Shown here piece by piece: positions 51,784 to 61,131 of a stretch of DNA of 64,000 nucleotides; the first letter of the stretch is position 1; each line of letters starts with the position of its first letter. This stretch comes from Glandiceps talaboti. Its lineage: Eukaryota; Hemichordata; Enteropneusta; Spengelidae. The stretch lies in assembly GCF_964340395.1 (NCBI RefSeq), contig NC_135563.1, forward strand, positions 18,871,151-18,935,150, in the 5' to 3' direction. The position numbers and the translations under genes are program-made. The notes beneath the pieces were generated by a model. The model worked only from the letters and a program-made list of their open reading frames with translations, ran no database searches and was not told the DNA's origin.

Positions 51784-54700
51784 TGTGTGTGTTTGTACAG
51801 ACAGACAGACATATAGCAGACACCCTCACTTAGACAGACCCCAAACACACACATTCAAAACTACTAAATTTCACATGGCTGGCTCTGCTCTAGTGTAAGT
51901 TTAAAGCAACCAGATATGAGCATTCTGTAAGGATAGCAACGTAAAAAGTACTGCATAGTGTTAAATGTTAATTTCTAGTCCTGCTATGTCCAGTAGTCCA
52001 ACTTTGCTGTCCTTTCTTTAACTGTGTTGTATCTTGTGTTTAAAGAGCCTGACTGTGTCTCAGCTGGCCATCTGTCTCAGCTAACTCAACAACTAGGTAG
52101 GCATTACCATGTAATGGCATATACATAGCAATGATATCCGTATTTTACAACACCACGTCACTTTGTTCATGTGTAATAACTTCTTCAGTTCATGCCGGCT
52201 AATGTACCGATACTCACCAACCTTTCCATGCATAAGTATGACTACTCTCCTGGCAATAAAAATGTAGCATTTGCTCTGTAGATGTAAACAGAATAAAGAA
52301 ACCAGCCATTGATTGTCATATGTTTCTGTCTGCTTATCATACATATGCTCGTAGCATTCTTCTGGTAACCATGGTAACATACTCCTCAGAATCCCCTATA
52401 AACATTGTTCCTGTAAACTCGGTGCATTGGTGCATGTTAGTCATACAAGTATTGTTCCATCCACTTCATTCACCATAGTATATGTAATGACATGTATGCA
52501 GTCACATGATTGAGTGAAATTAAGCTTTATTATTTTCAACATATTACTTGTATACTGCGCATTGTGATCCATGGTATGCTCTGTAGAATTGTAAATTTGT
52601 TGACATGGTCCCTATCCACCAATAAAAAGTTCCTAGGTCATTTAATGTTCTGAGGTCAAAGTGATCTAAAGGTCAGAGGTCAAAGTTCATGTAATCAGGC
52701 CATTGCTATGAAAATTGTTAAAAAGTATGATACAGGTCATGTAAACACAATTACAATTGCAACTTCATACATATCTGTGATGAAATCACAAAAACTTTCC
52801 ACTATAAAATGCTAATATTAAAGTAGATTAATTTATCTACAACATATCTATATTGTGGTAACCTTTGAGCCTGACACTTTTGTTGACTATGATGTGTTAT
52901 TTTTACAGAATCTTGTAAAAACCAAGAACTTGAAGACAACAACTTGACAGGTGTGATTGTTGCATTGTTGTTTAACATCACAAATCTATGGATACATTCT
53001 GTCATTGCAAATGCTACCATAGAATTCAGAAATTTTGACAGACCATCAGCCAATCGTCAAGTGTCTGAAACATCAGATATATTCATCGACCAATCAGTAG
53101 ATGGGAACACAGAGGACCAATCAGAGGAGAGAGAAGCTGACCTATCAGCAAGCAGACACACAATAGAGAGTAGCCAATCAGCAACAGAGAGTCAGGATGC
53201 CTTTCTAAAGACTGCAGTCATTACAAAGGAGATGTTGAGTGAAGTTAAACAGAAGTCACCCAAGATAACTGATAGCGTACAAAGGAAGAAAACAATGTCA
53301 ACAGAAAGTAAGTATTAATGTCTTCTGTTCTTGAATTAGAAAGTGTAGACTACTGTTAACTTATTTATTGGATGCTCAAAAGATAAGGCAGGAAGAAACT
53401 TTTTCATATTTTTGCTATTTTTTGTTTTGGCAGATAAAAAATATTGATGACAGTATACTTCCATGTATACTGATGCAAATATGTCATCCCTTCATATCAG
53501 GAAGTCTTTTCTGCAGTAGATCGTCATGTCATGTCATGTCTTGTTCTTGTACATGACTTCTAATTTTTTGTCCTAAGCAGTGTACCCTCTAATGATAGCC
53601 AAATTTTGTTGTTGTGTGTCAAAATGATAAAAAAATGGCATTTCTTGTGAGTCACCACATAGTAAGAGACAGGGAAGCACCAAATTTTGGTGCATCACCA
53701 GATATTGTGTGCGTTACTGGCGCCGCATCAAATTGGCTTAGAGGGCACACTGCTTGTGAGTCACTGTCACCACATAGTAAGAGATAGGGGAACACCAATT
53801 TTGGTGAGTCACCAGATATTGTGTGTGTCACTGGCGCATCAAATTGGCTTAGAGGGCACACTGGTCCTAAGTGAGAACTCGTCTTCCTGGAATGAAATAC
53901 ATGAACACATCATTCAAATTTAACTTCATCACAGTAGTCAGATTTATCCAAGTGAACTGTTTCAGCAACAATTTTCTATTGATTTCCATTGGTCTAATAG
54001 ACGACAACCTTGTCGATTTGCTAGCCAAGATACAATGTTTAGTAGTCTATGTGACCTTGACCGTTGTTAATTTCAAACCCTGGAACATAATGGGTAGAAT
54101 ATGGAGCTACAATTGTTTTATGACTATCTTAATTTTGTAAGATTTTTGTTGAATATTTTCACTTTCAGTTGATGAATTTGATGATATGTTTGCCAGCCTT
54201 TCCAGACACTGCATTGTGATATTGGGTAATCTGACTAGCATACAAGATAAAGGTATGTAAGAGTAAACATACACATACAGATAGCACCAAAAGTAGGAAA
54301 GAAATTCAAGAAGCTGGCAAGCAGGCTTTCCTTTGCATTTCTTATGTCATACCATCATACATTTAACATCTAAAGAGATATTTACCTGTAGCTTTCATCT
54401 TCCACTTGTTTGATAGACTTTGTGATAAATGGTACAAAAATGATCCAGTATTAAAACATCCATGTGCTTTCTCAATTTGAATCATACATTTACCTGTATA
54501 TAAACATTCTACCTATATCAGAAATCTCCAGGATGTCCCGTGAAGTCCTGTGTCAATCAGGTGCATTACATATGCTGTGGTGTGCATTGCTATGTTCTTC
54601 TGGCTCCTTGAAATTCAACATCACAGTAAGTATGACTTCTGTTATTATGACAACTAGGTAAAGGTTCTACCATGAAATTCAACATACAGACTCTGTTAAT

Positions 54701-57700
54701 TTGCATGTGTCAAAAGTTGTTGCATGCAATTCAACATGTATGTGTCTGTGTTAAAAAGTTTATCTAGATATTTGTCAGTCAGTGTGGTTATCTGTTTGTG
54801 TCCTAAAACCATAAACTTTACCTGTAATTTTCAGATTTAACCTTTTTCTTAACTCTAATTCCAAAAATGATAAAAAAAATTGTTCTTGAATTGACAAGAT
54901 ACATGTACATGGAAGCTCCATAGACTTCACAGTAAAAGTTGTGTTTGACTGAATATAACTGACAAAAAGGTTACCATTATTGGTTTTTGTATTTAAAAAA
55001 AATGAATTTTGAATATAAAGTTCTTTCTTTAAACATTGCAAGGTTCCTGTAGTATCCACAATCACCAGGTTATCTTGCACTGACTGGACACCGGGTCCTT
55101 CCTATGGCATGGTGTTAAACCCCTGGGACAAGACTCCAGCATTGCTACAGAGTGGAGATTGTCTAGAGGTAAGTAAGTCCATGGTACAAGACACCAGCAT
55201 TGCTACAGAGTGGAGATTGTCTAGAAGTAAGTAAGTCCATGGTACAAGACACCAGCATTGCTACAGAGTGGAGATTGTCTAGAGGTAAGTAAGTCCATGG
55301 TACAAGACACCAGCATTGCTACAGAGTGGAGATTGTCTAGAGGTAAGTAAGTCCATGGTACAAGACACCAGCATTGCTACAGAGTGGAGATTGTCTCAAA
55401 GGATATTAATGTATTGAATTCACTCATATCTCTATAAATCTGACATAAATACCAGTAATTTACTGATAAAAAAATGCTTGTTTCAGTTTGATAAGCTGCA
55501 GTTTATTTTGAGCCAAAATATGTATACTTTCCCTCCATTCCAGGTTCGTAATGACAATTGGACATTTGAAAGCATTTTGAGTAATATGTACATAGATGTA
55601 ACCAATATTGAAGAATTACCAGCTGGCTGGTACTACGAGGTAGGCGACAAAAGTCTATTTGCTTGTCCAAAATTCTTTTTTTCTGCATTGTTGCTGACCT
55701 GACAATGCTGTGGAAATTTGTAGAAGTGTCTAGAAACCTGTAGAGTTTACTTTTATTGAGGCCATCCAATTTTTTTATCAGATGATAATCTGTTAGAATA
55801 GTAACGATAGTAAGCTGTCTAGAAGGTGTTTGCTTTTTTACTTTGTTAAAAAAATGAATGTATTTCCTCTTTTGTGAAAAATGACAACCTGAAAAGTTAT
55901 ACTGTATACAGTATTTTTACTATGAGTAGGAATTCTCATTAAATTGACAGTTTTCAATGCATGTAAGGTTAATTTTGGAAGGGAATCCTACCACAATTGT
56001 GACATATTCTACCCACTCCCTGTAAGGAGCCGAAGACGTGTTAAATGTACTGTCTATATTTCTGTGAAATATTGACTTATGTCATAAGGTTTGGTTGTTG
56101 AATCGGTTTCTGTTTTGTCCCTCATTGTATTTATACATTCTGTTACCTGTATTTTTATTGATCTGTATGTCTTTTTAGGTAACACTGAAGTCTAGTGGTA
56201 TTATGCAAATAGGATGGGCCACAAAACAGTGTCAGTTTATTCCTGAGAAAGGTAGGAATTATCGTATCTTAGTATATACTTAGTGTGTTTATCTATTGTA
56301 CCATATTTATTATGATAATCCCCAAATCAAGTTGTAGTCTTTTAATTTGCACATGGAAAATTTTTATTCAAAAATAGTTGTTTCCAGTCTGTTGCAATGT
56401 GATTGTATGTAATGATAAAGTCATTTCATTATGTGTATCCTTGGCCACACACGAACTTCACCTGAAAAGGAGGAGACAGACCTACATATTCCATGATATC
56501 TCTTTTCTTTCTTCTCTCAGGTTTGGGTGTTGGTGATGATGTTCATTCATATGCATTTGATGCTGCCAGGTGTAAAGTGTGGAATGGACCAATCACAGAA
56601 CAGATAGTGAGTTTTTTAATGACCTACCATGCACATCCATGTAACATTCTAAGGGTTAAAGAATTTGAATGTCTATGATCTTCCCTTAGAATCATAACCA
56701 TAGCACTGAATGACATGTGACATTGTAAGGGTCAAATTTCATGAATGTTTATAATCTTTCCATAGAATAATGACTATGGCACTGAATGGCAAAATGGCAT
56801 TCTAAGGGTCAAACTATTGGTCTGTTTATGATTTTTCCTTAGAATAATGACTATGGCACTGAATGGCATAATGGCATTCTAAGGGTCAAATTATTGGTCT
56901 GTTTATGATTTTTCCATAGAATAATGACTATGGAACTGAATGGCATGATGGTGATGTCATTAGCTGTTTGTTCCATTGTGATGGATCACTGTCTTTCTGG
57001 TTAAAAGGTGTAGATTTAGGTGTAGCATTTACAGGTAAGTTATACAGTTTGATATCATACTTACCCCACTCCATGCTGTCAGTGAAGTATAGTTGTCACC
57101 TATAACACATACTTCCAGTTATAGTACATTCATCATTTGCTAGGGAACATTCATTCCTTAAATCAATAGATTAATCAACTACATAACAATTTTGCCCTAC
57201 CAGGTACCCATAAATGATGTACAGTGTACAATTATCATTCTTGTCACAGACCCACAATTAAAGAGAGACTGTGTGATGCACAATACCATATTTTGTCAAG
57301 CAGTTGAATGGATGCCTTGAATCAATCTCATATTTCAGATATTCCATTTTGACTTTGTGTTTTCCGATTTCAGATATTTCATTCTGACTTTGTGTTTTCT
57401 GTTTTCAGATATTGATCTGACTCAACAGTGGTATCCTGCCTGTTCCTTAGCAACCGATCAACAAATCCGATTCAACTTTGGTGCCATCCCTTTCTGGTTG
57501 GTCATTTTTACTTCCCAGTCATTTTTATTGATTTGAACAAAGATATAACCAGTGATCACCGAAACCCCCTTTGTTTTCTTCAATTTTCCCATTGTGTACT
57601 TATCTATCGATACATGTCCAAACATTTTGAAAAGTTTTATGTTATACTTGTTTGTCTATATCTACAGCTGATAGAGTTATTCCTATATTTTTTATTCTAG

Positions 57701-60700
57701 TCATAAGATGCCTGATGGTTTTTTACCATTGAGTTCTATTTCTGCTGCTGGCAGCTACCTTGATCATTTGAAGAATATACCACCCTACCCTAACAAATCA
57801 GCTACAACAAAACCATCCACAGCCTGGTGGATCCCATTGGATGATACACCTGTATCACATGAAATGTCACCAGGATCACCTGGCAGTAGTTTGTGGCCAC
57901 CAATCAACTTTGATGTTCCATCCAATGATTTACAAGCTGTTGGTCAGTTTTCACCAATGGCTGATGATGTTACAGCTGATGGTGCAGGTGATAGGCTATA
58001 TCAGCCAATCAGTGTCGATGTTACATCTGCGGATTTAAAAGCTAGTGGTCCATTTTCACCAATGAATGATGATGTTACAGCCGACGGTGCAGGTGATGGA
58101 CTTTATCAGCCAATCGGTGTTGATATAACATCAGAGGATTTACAAGCTGTTGGTCAGTTTTCACCAATGGGTGAGGATGGTGCAGCTGATGGTGCAGGTG
58201 ATGGACTTTATCAGCCAATCAGTGTTGATGTTATATCTGATGAAGTGAGTGATTGCGTATACCATTTACCAATGAGTGATGACGTTACATCTGAGGGTGC
58301 TGGTGACAGTCAGTATCTATCAATCAGTGATGATATTACAAATGCTGAAAATCTCTCTATGCATATCAGTGATCTTGTATCTGAGGGTGCAGATGATGGG
58401 GTCTATCAACCAATGAACATGACCCTTCCTAGTCATGAAGAACCTGACAGTCAGTATCCCCCAATCAGCACTGGTCTTGCTTCTGATGATGGCAATCACA
58501 GTCAGTATCCACCAATCAGTAGGGACCTTGCATACATCGGTGGTGGACAGGGGGAGAGTCATCCACCACCATCTTTGTATTTTGAGGTCTGTTTGACATG
58601 TAATGATGAAAGGTAACCTTCGTAATTATTTGTCATTAGTTAAAAACAACCACACTACAGTTTCTTAAGGATAGCAAACTTGTAATCTGTAACTTTACAT
58701 ACAGTGACAAGTGACTTTGTACTGTAAACATTGAAATTTACACTGAAGACTTGTTTTCACTTATTTTACTGGAAAATAAAAATGCCAAAATAAATCATGA
58801 CTGAAATGCCTTCTTGTACATGAACACAATGTATTAGTTTGGTAATTAATAAAATTAATCTTTGAGGACTTGCTGAAGACTGTTGCAAAATATTCTAGAA
58901 GCAAAAATATCTAGGTACACTAGTATTTCACCCACAAGTGAAACTTTTTACCACTTGCTCAATACTAGAGTTTTAACCATTTGCTTGTATTTTGATGTTC
59001 ATTTTTGTTAACTAACTAACTGACTAAGTAACTAACTAGTCTATCATTTTAATAGAATTACAATGTAAAACATAAATAGTATCACTCTAATACAATAAAA
59101 AGGTATTGTTCAACAAATATTGAGTATGCTTTGCGACCCATCATCTCAAAAGTGATATATTTCTTTCCACAGACCAATTTCATTTGGGTTTAGGAACATG
59201 GATGACAGCCAGTCTGTACATGTAGTAGTTTGTCAAGATAACAGTATGATCATGCCAGATGGTGATAAGATACAGGTAAGTATGGTTGTCTTGGCAACAG
59301 AAAGATGCAGGTAAATATAGTCGTCTTGGCAACAGAGATGCAGGTAAAATATGGTTGTGGATTAAATATGGTTGTCTTCTCAACAGAGATTCAGGTAAAT
59401 GTGGTTGTCTTGGCAATGAGAGATGCAGGTAAAATATGGTTGTCTTAGCAACAGAGATGCAGGTAGATATGGTTGTCTTGGCATCAGAGATGCAGGTTAA
59501 TAGATTTGGCCTCTGTTTGACATTCACATTACAAAATGAAGAGAAATGCAAGATAGCTGAAAATCTAGTCAGATTAAGAACAAGGAAAATGTCAGTACTG
59601 TGACAAAAATGTTTAAAAAATGATCAATTTTACTGATGCATATAGTGAGTGTAGAATCTGTAGTGAAAGATGACCCAATGCTTATCGGTATCACATCTCT
59701 GGGATATGTATTTCAGAGGAGGCATGATTGCAAAATGAATTTGAGACTGCCCCTTAGTGCTCTTGGTGATAAGAGATCAACCCCTGCTAAGATGATTCCA
59801 ATCAAGTTACAATGCATATATGCAAAAGGATCTTGATCAGTTCATTACTGTATATATGATATGTTTTTTTGTTTTGTTTTTCATTTGATAGTTTGAAGGC
59901 CGATACCAGGTGGTACTTGGTTGTGGTTTGCTTCTACCACCTGGGGCATGTTTCTTTACAGTGAATGGACAACCTATCAGTAAGTTGATATAGTATTGGT
60001 ACATGTATGATGAGAAAGAAGGCATATGTACATGTATCAGTACATATATGGGTACATGTCTGTTTTTGTATATACATTGTGTTTATTGTTTTGTGTGACC
60101 CTGTTTGTGATATCTTTGTGTTTCTGTGTTTATGAGTTAGTGTTTGTATTTATAGCTCTCAATGGGCACAGGCCATTGGGGGCTTAAAGAATGACCCATG
60201 TCTGTCTGTCTGTCTAGTCTACATGTTCATATGTCCATTTTCTCTCTACTTTATGTTATGAGTAGACAGTCCTATCTCTGATGGTATTGACTTTAATAAA
60301 TCAGTATTTTTGCTAAGGTCTGGGATAAAGGCTAGACAGATGCAAAGCTACAAAAAAGGGTAGACAAAGATTTGTTATTGTATACACTGCTGTAATTACT
60401 TGATATTTGGTTAACAGGAGTACCTAGGACAACAAATGTATTTATTTGTAAAGTAATATTTCCAGAACTAAACTAATGAAATAACCAGGGTACTGGAACA
60501 TTTCTCAAAAAAATAAAACACTTTAATCTGAGATCTTTGTTTTTCTTTCTTTCAGAATTTCTGTATACTTTCTATGATGCTGAGGTTGGACAAGGACCTT
60601 TGTTGCCGTATGTTAGTGATGCATATGTACAGATGAATGTTGGTGAAACGTACTTTATGTATGATGTTGCAAATGAACGTGAGATACGACTTGGTATGGC

Positions 60701-60767
60701 TGCCCTCCTACATGACTATCATGAAAGCAGACTACTGGCAAATGAGACGTTGAAGTCAGTGCAGTGA
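39776..60767 (+). CDS. Membrane-anchored ARM-repeat / ILEI-like / double SPRY protein
   Basis: Function unknown; looks like a large scaffold or adaptor. Thirty-one exons with consistent phases give 1616 aa: 39776-39914, 40309-40407, 40817-40912, 41878-42048, 42362-42493, 43026-43163, 44039-44167, 44458-44586, 45269-45394, 45949-46080, 46655-46780, 47418-47546, 47779-47870, 48167-48356, 48696-48884, 49790-49985, 50785-50885, 52046-52096, 52909-53307, 54169-54252, 54522-54625, 55043-55168, 55544-55639, 56179-56251, 56521-56606, 56920-57034, 57409-57496, 57701-58612, 59173-59275, 59892-59979, 60556-60767. In order: hydrophobic helix (about 8-26) followed by a basic cluster; ARM-type helices (about 48-515); ILEI-like domain (516-670); further helical region with a polar insert (about 835-915); RSPRY1-like SPRY (about 985-1180); 35-residue repeats; second SPRY-like domain (about 1470-1605). 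No RING or catalytic motif is seen. Exon 18 (51 nt) is the least certain. Confidence 0.85.
42832..42935 (-). mobile_element. Partial copy of a hAT-like MITE in intron 5
   Basis: It starts CAGTGTGCCCTCTAAG and matches, in reverse orientation, the element at 53578-53862 through GGTGTTCCCCTATCTC and ATGTGGTGACTC. Only one terminus is present, so it is a truncated copy. Confidence 0.7.
44884..44996. repeat. (AATC)n microsatellite in intron 8
   Basis: About 25 AATC units with a few substitutions. The preceding TGTAATCCTAAAATAAAACC may be a retroelement tail to which the repeat is attached, but no coding part is recognisable. Confidence 0.85.
47344..47390. repeat. 11-bp tandem repeat before ARM exon 12
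   Basis: TCTCAATAAA-type units repeat four times in a row, ending about 28 bp before the acceptor of exon 12 (47417). Confidence 0.8.
47925..48125 (+). mobile_element. tRNA-derived SINE in intron 13
   Basis: TGGCTCAGTGCCG (from 47932) fits a pol III A box and GGTTCGAACTC (from 47976) a B box, 44 bp apart as in a tRNA head. The body to about 48125 is non-coding and has no similarity to the SINE at 8071 beyond the promoter boxes. Confidence 0.65.
48511..48560. repeat. (GA)n microsatellite in intron 14
   Basis: An uninterrupted GA run of about 25 units, followed by a short (ACAG)n run to about 48587. Confidence 0.95.
49367..49711. mobile_element. Fold-back element, 345 bp, same ends as the one at 9095
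   Basis: The arms (49367-about 49440 and about 49640-49711) carry CCACTCCAGGAAATA and TTCTGGAGAGTCATT, as in the copy at 9095-9543. The interior is different: ATATATTCATGTTGCACAAT near 49528 and its inverted match near 49590-49627 form a separate inner palindrome. It ends about 80 bp before the acceptor of exon 16. Confidence 0.8.
50366..50428. repeat. 31-bp tandem duplication in intron 17 upstream region
   Basis: Two copies of an AGCTGGTACAGCCCCCTGTG-containing unit plus a partial third, in intron 16 between exons 16 and 17. No coding meaning. Confidence 0.8.
51736..51792. repeat. (GT)n microsatellite
   Basis: Long GT run with rare interruptions in intron 17, followed by an ACAG run (about 51800-51810). 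Confidence 0.95.
53570..53870. mobile_element. Nonautonomous hAT element with 8-bp target duplication
   Basis: The element 53578-53862 begins CAGTGTACCCTCTAA and ends TTAGAGGGCACACTG. It is flanked by identical GTCCTAAG (53570-53577 and 53863-53870). CAGNG-type ends with an 8-bp duplication are the hAT signature. The right half exists twice in tandem (about 53650-53754 and 53755-53862, each ending TTAGAGGGCACACTG). No transposase. Confidence 0.85.
55121..55397 (+). repeat. 58-bp tandem array spanning the exon 22 donor
   Basis: Copies start at 55121 (inside exon 22), 55179, 55237, 55295 and 55353 (partial). Each full unit contains the last part of the exon and the splice donor (GAG then GTAAGT, or GAA then GTAAGT in copy 2), so four good donors stand in a row. 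58 is not a multiple of 3, so use of later donors shifts the frame. Confidence 0.9.
56690..56945 (+). repeat. 77-bp tandem array spanning the exon 26 acceptor
   Basis: AG acceptors in the context TTTCC(A/T)TAG lie at 56699, 56765, 56842 and 56919; the last three are 77 bp apart, the first spacing is 66. Each copy includes the exon start (AATAATGACTATGG). The upstream copies read NDYGTEW in the correct phase but then reach TGA after about 22 codons. Confidence 0.9.
57331..57411 (+). repeat. 35-bp tandem array spanning the exon 27 acceptor
   Basis: TTTCAGATATT occurs at 35-bp spacing, with AG ending at 57338, 57373 and 57408. The true acceptor is the third. Using either earlier one gives D-I-(P/S)-F and an immediate TGA. 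Confidence 0.85.
57701..58612 (+). other. Large exon 28 with 35-residue coding repeats
   Basis: Residues about 1179-1482. A 105-bp unit (from about 57920, 58026 and 58131) encodes three near-identical 35-residue repeats with QFSPM, DDVTADGAGD and LYQPISVDVTS. It decays downstream into shorter SQYPPIS-type copies (to about 58530). The segment is acidic, Asp/Gly/Ser-rich and probably a disordered linker between the two SPRY-type domains. Confidence 0.85.
58571..60767 (+). other. Second SPRY-like domain (exons 28-31)
   Basis: Residues about 1469-1605. LYFEVCLTCND, RPISFGFRNMDD, GCGLLLPPGACFFTVNGQPI and GPLLPYVSDAYVQMNVG reproduce the strand order of a SPRY domain (YFEV, I-x-x-G, FTVNG, P-x-x-x and N-x-G). 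It is more divergent than domain 1. Confidence 0.65.
59264..59500 (+). repeat. About 34-bp tandem array spanning the exon 29 donor
   Basis: CAG|GT junctions fall at 59275 (true donor), 59310, 59343, 59394, 59428, 59462 and 59495, mostly 33-35 bp apart. The unit includes ATGGTTGTCTTGGCAACAGA. Most copies keep a usable donor (GTAAAT or GTAAAA); the first is the strongest (GTAAGT). Confidence 0.85.
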
Positions 60768-60895
60768 GAATTGATGTATGCCTGGAAATAGGACCACAAT
60801 TATCAGGTTAATATGCATTTGACATCTTCCTGATTTTGGCACAAATTTAACAAATGTAGTTTGGTGTCTGGGTCCCCTCTTGGCCATGCTTTGCC

Positions 60896-60901
60896 AATAA
60901 A
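60896..60901 (+). terminator. Candidate poly(A) signal AATAAA
   Basis: AATAAA 129 bp after the stop codon at 60767. It would serve the isoform that ends in exon 31. Confidence 0.4.
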
Positions 60902-60935
60902 TCCAAATGAGACTACCGGTACTTTATATCAGTCA

Positions 60936-60994
60936 ATTAATTAATTAATTGATTGATTGATTAATTAATTAATTAATTAATTAATTAATTAATG
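60936..60994. repeat. (AATT)n / (GATT)n microsatellite
   Basis: Tetranucleotide AATT repeats with an internal GATT block between exon 31 and the candidate alternative last exon. Confidence 0.9.
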
Positions 60995-61061
60995 AACACT
61001 CAAAAATAAGGAATATGGATATGATATTCTGTTATTTCAATCAATTATTTTTCTATTTCAG

Positions 61062-61131
61062 ATCAGAACTTTTCTCCAGTATGAGTAGGTTTCCACTCTC
61101 ACCATCTAACTCTGCCTATCTTCACCTCTAG
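61062..61131 (+). CDS. Candidate alternative last exon of the ARM/SPRY gene
   Basis: A strong acceptor (TTCTATTTCAG, ending 61061) opens a frame reading SELFSSMSRFPLSPSN and 6 more residues to TAG at 61129-61131. Joined to a GTGAGA donor at 60764 inside the exon 31 stop region, it continues the reading frame, replaces the stop, and gives a 1638-aa form. An AATAAA lies at 61269-61274. Confidence 0.4.

Larger units (their letters stand above)
55043..57496 (+). other. SPRY domain 1, RSPRY1-like (exons 22-27)
   Basis: Residues about 985-1178. GWYYEVTLKSSGIMQIGWATK, GLGVGDDVHSYAFDAARCKVW and IRFNFGAIPF follow the SPRY core of RSPRY1 (YYEVTVITSG-MQIGWATK type, GIGDDEYS, EFNFGAKPF). SPRY domains bind protein partners. 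There is no following RING, unlike RSPRY1. Confidence 0.85.

Noticed and set aside
52093-52380. 95-aa minus-strand open frame
   Set aside because: Lies in an intron of the ARM/SPRY gene, opposite strand, no domain, no splice support.
57428-57700. 90-aa open frame between exons 27 and 28
   Set aside because: It reads through the exon 27 donor into the intron. The spliced frame to exon 28 restores a normal SPRY end.
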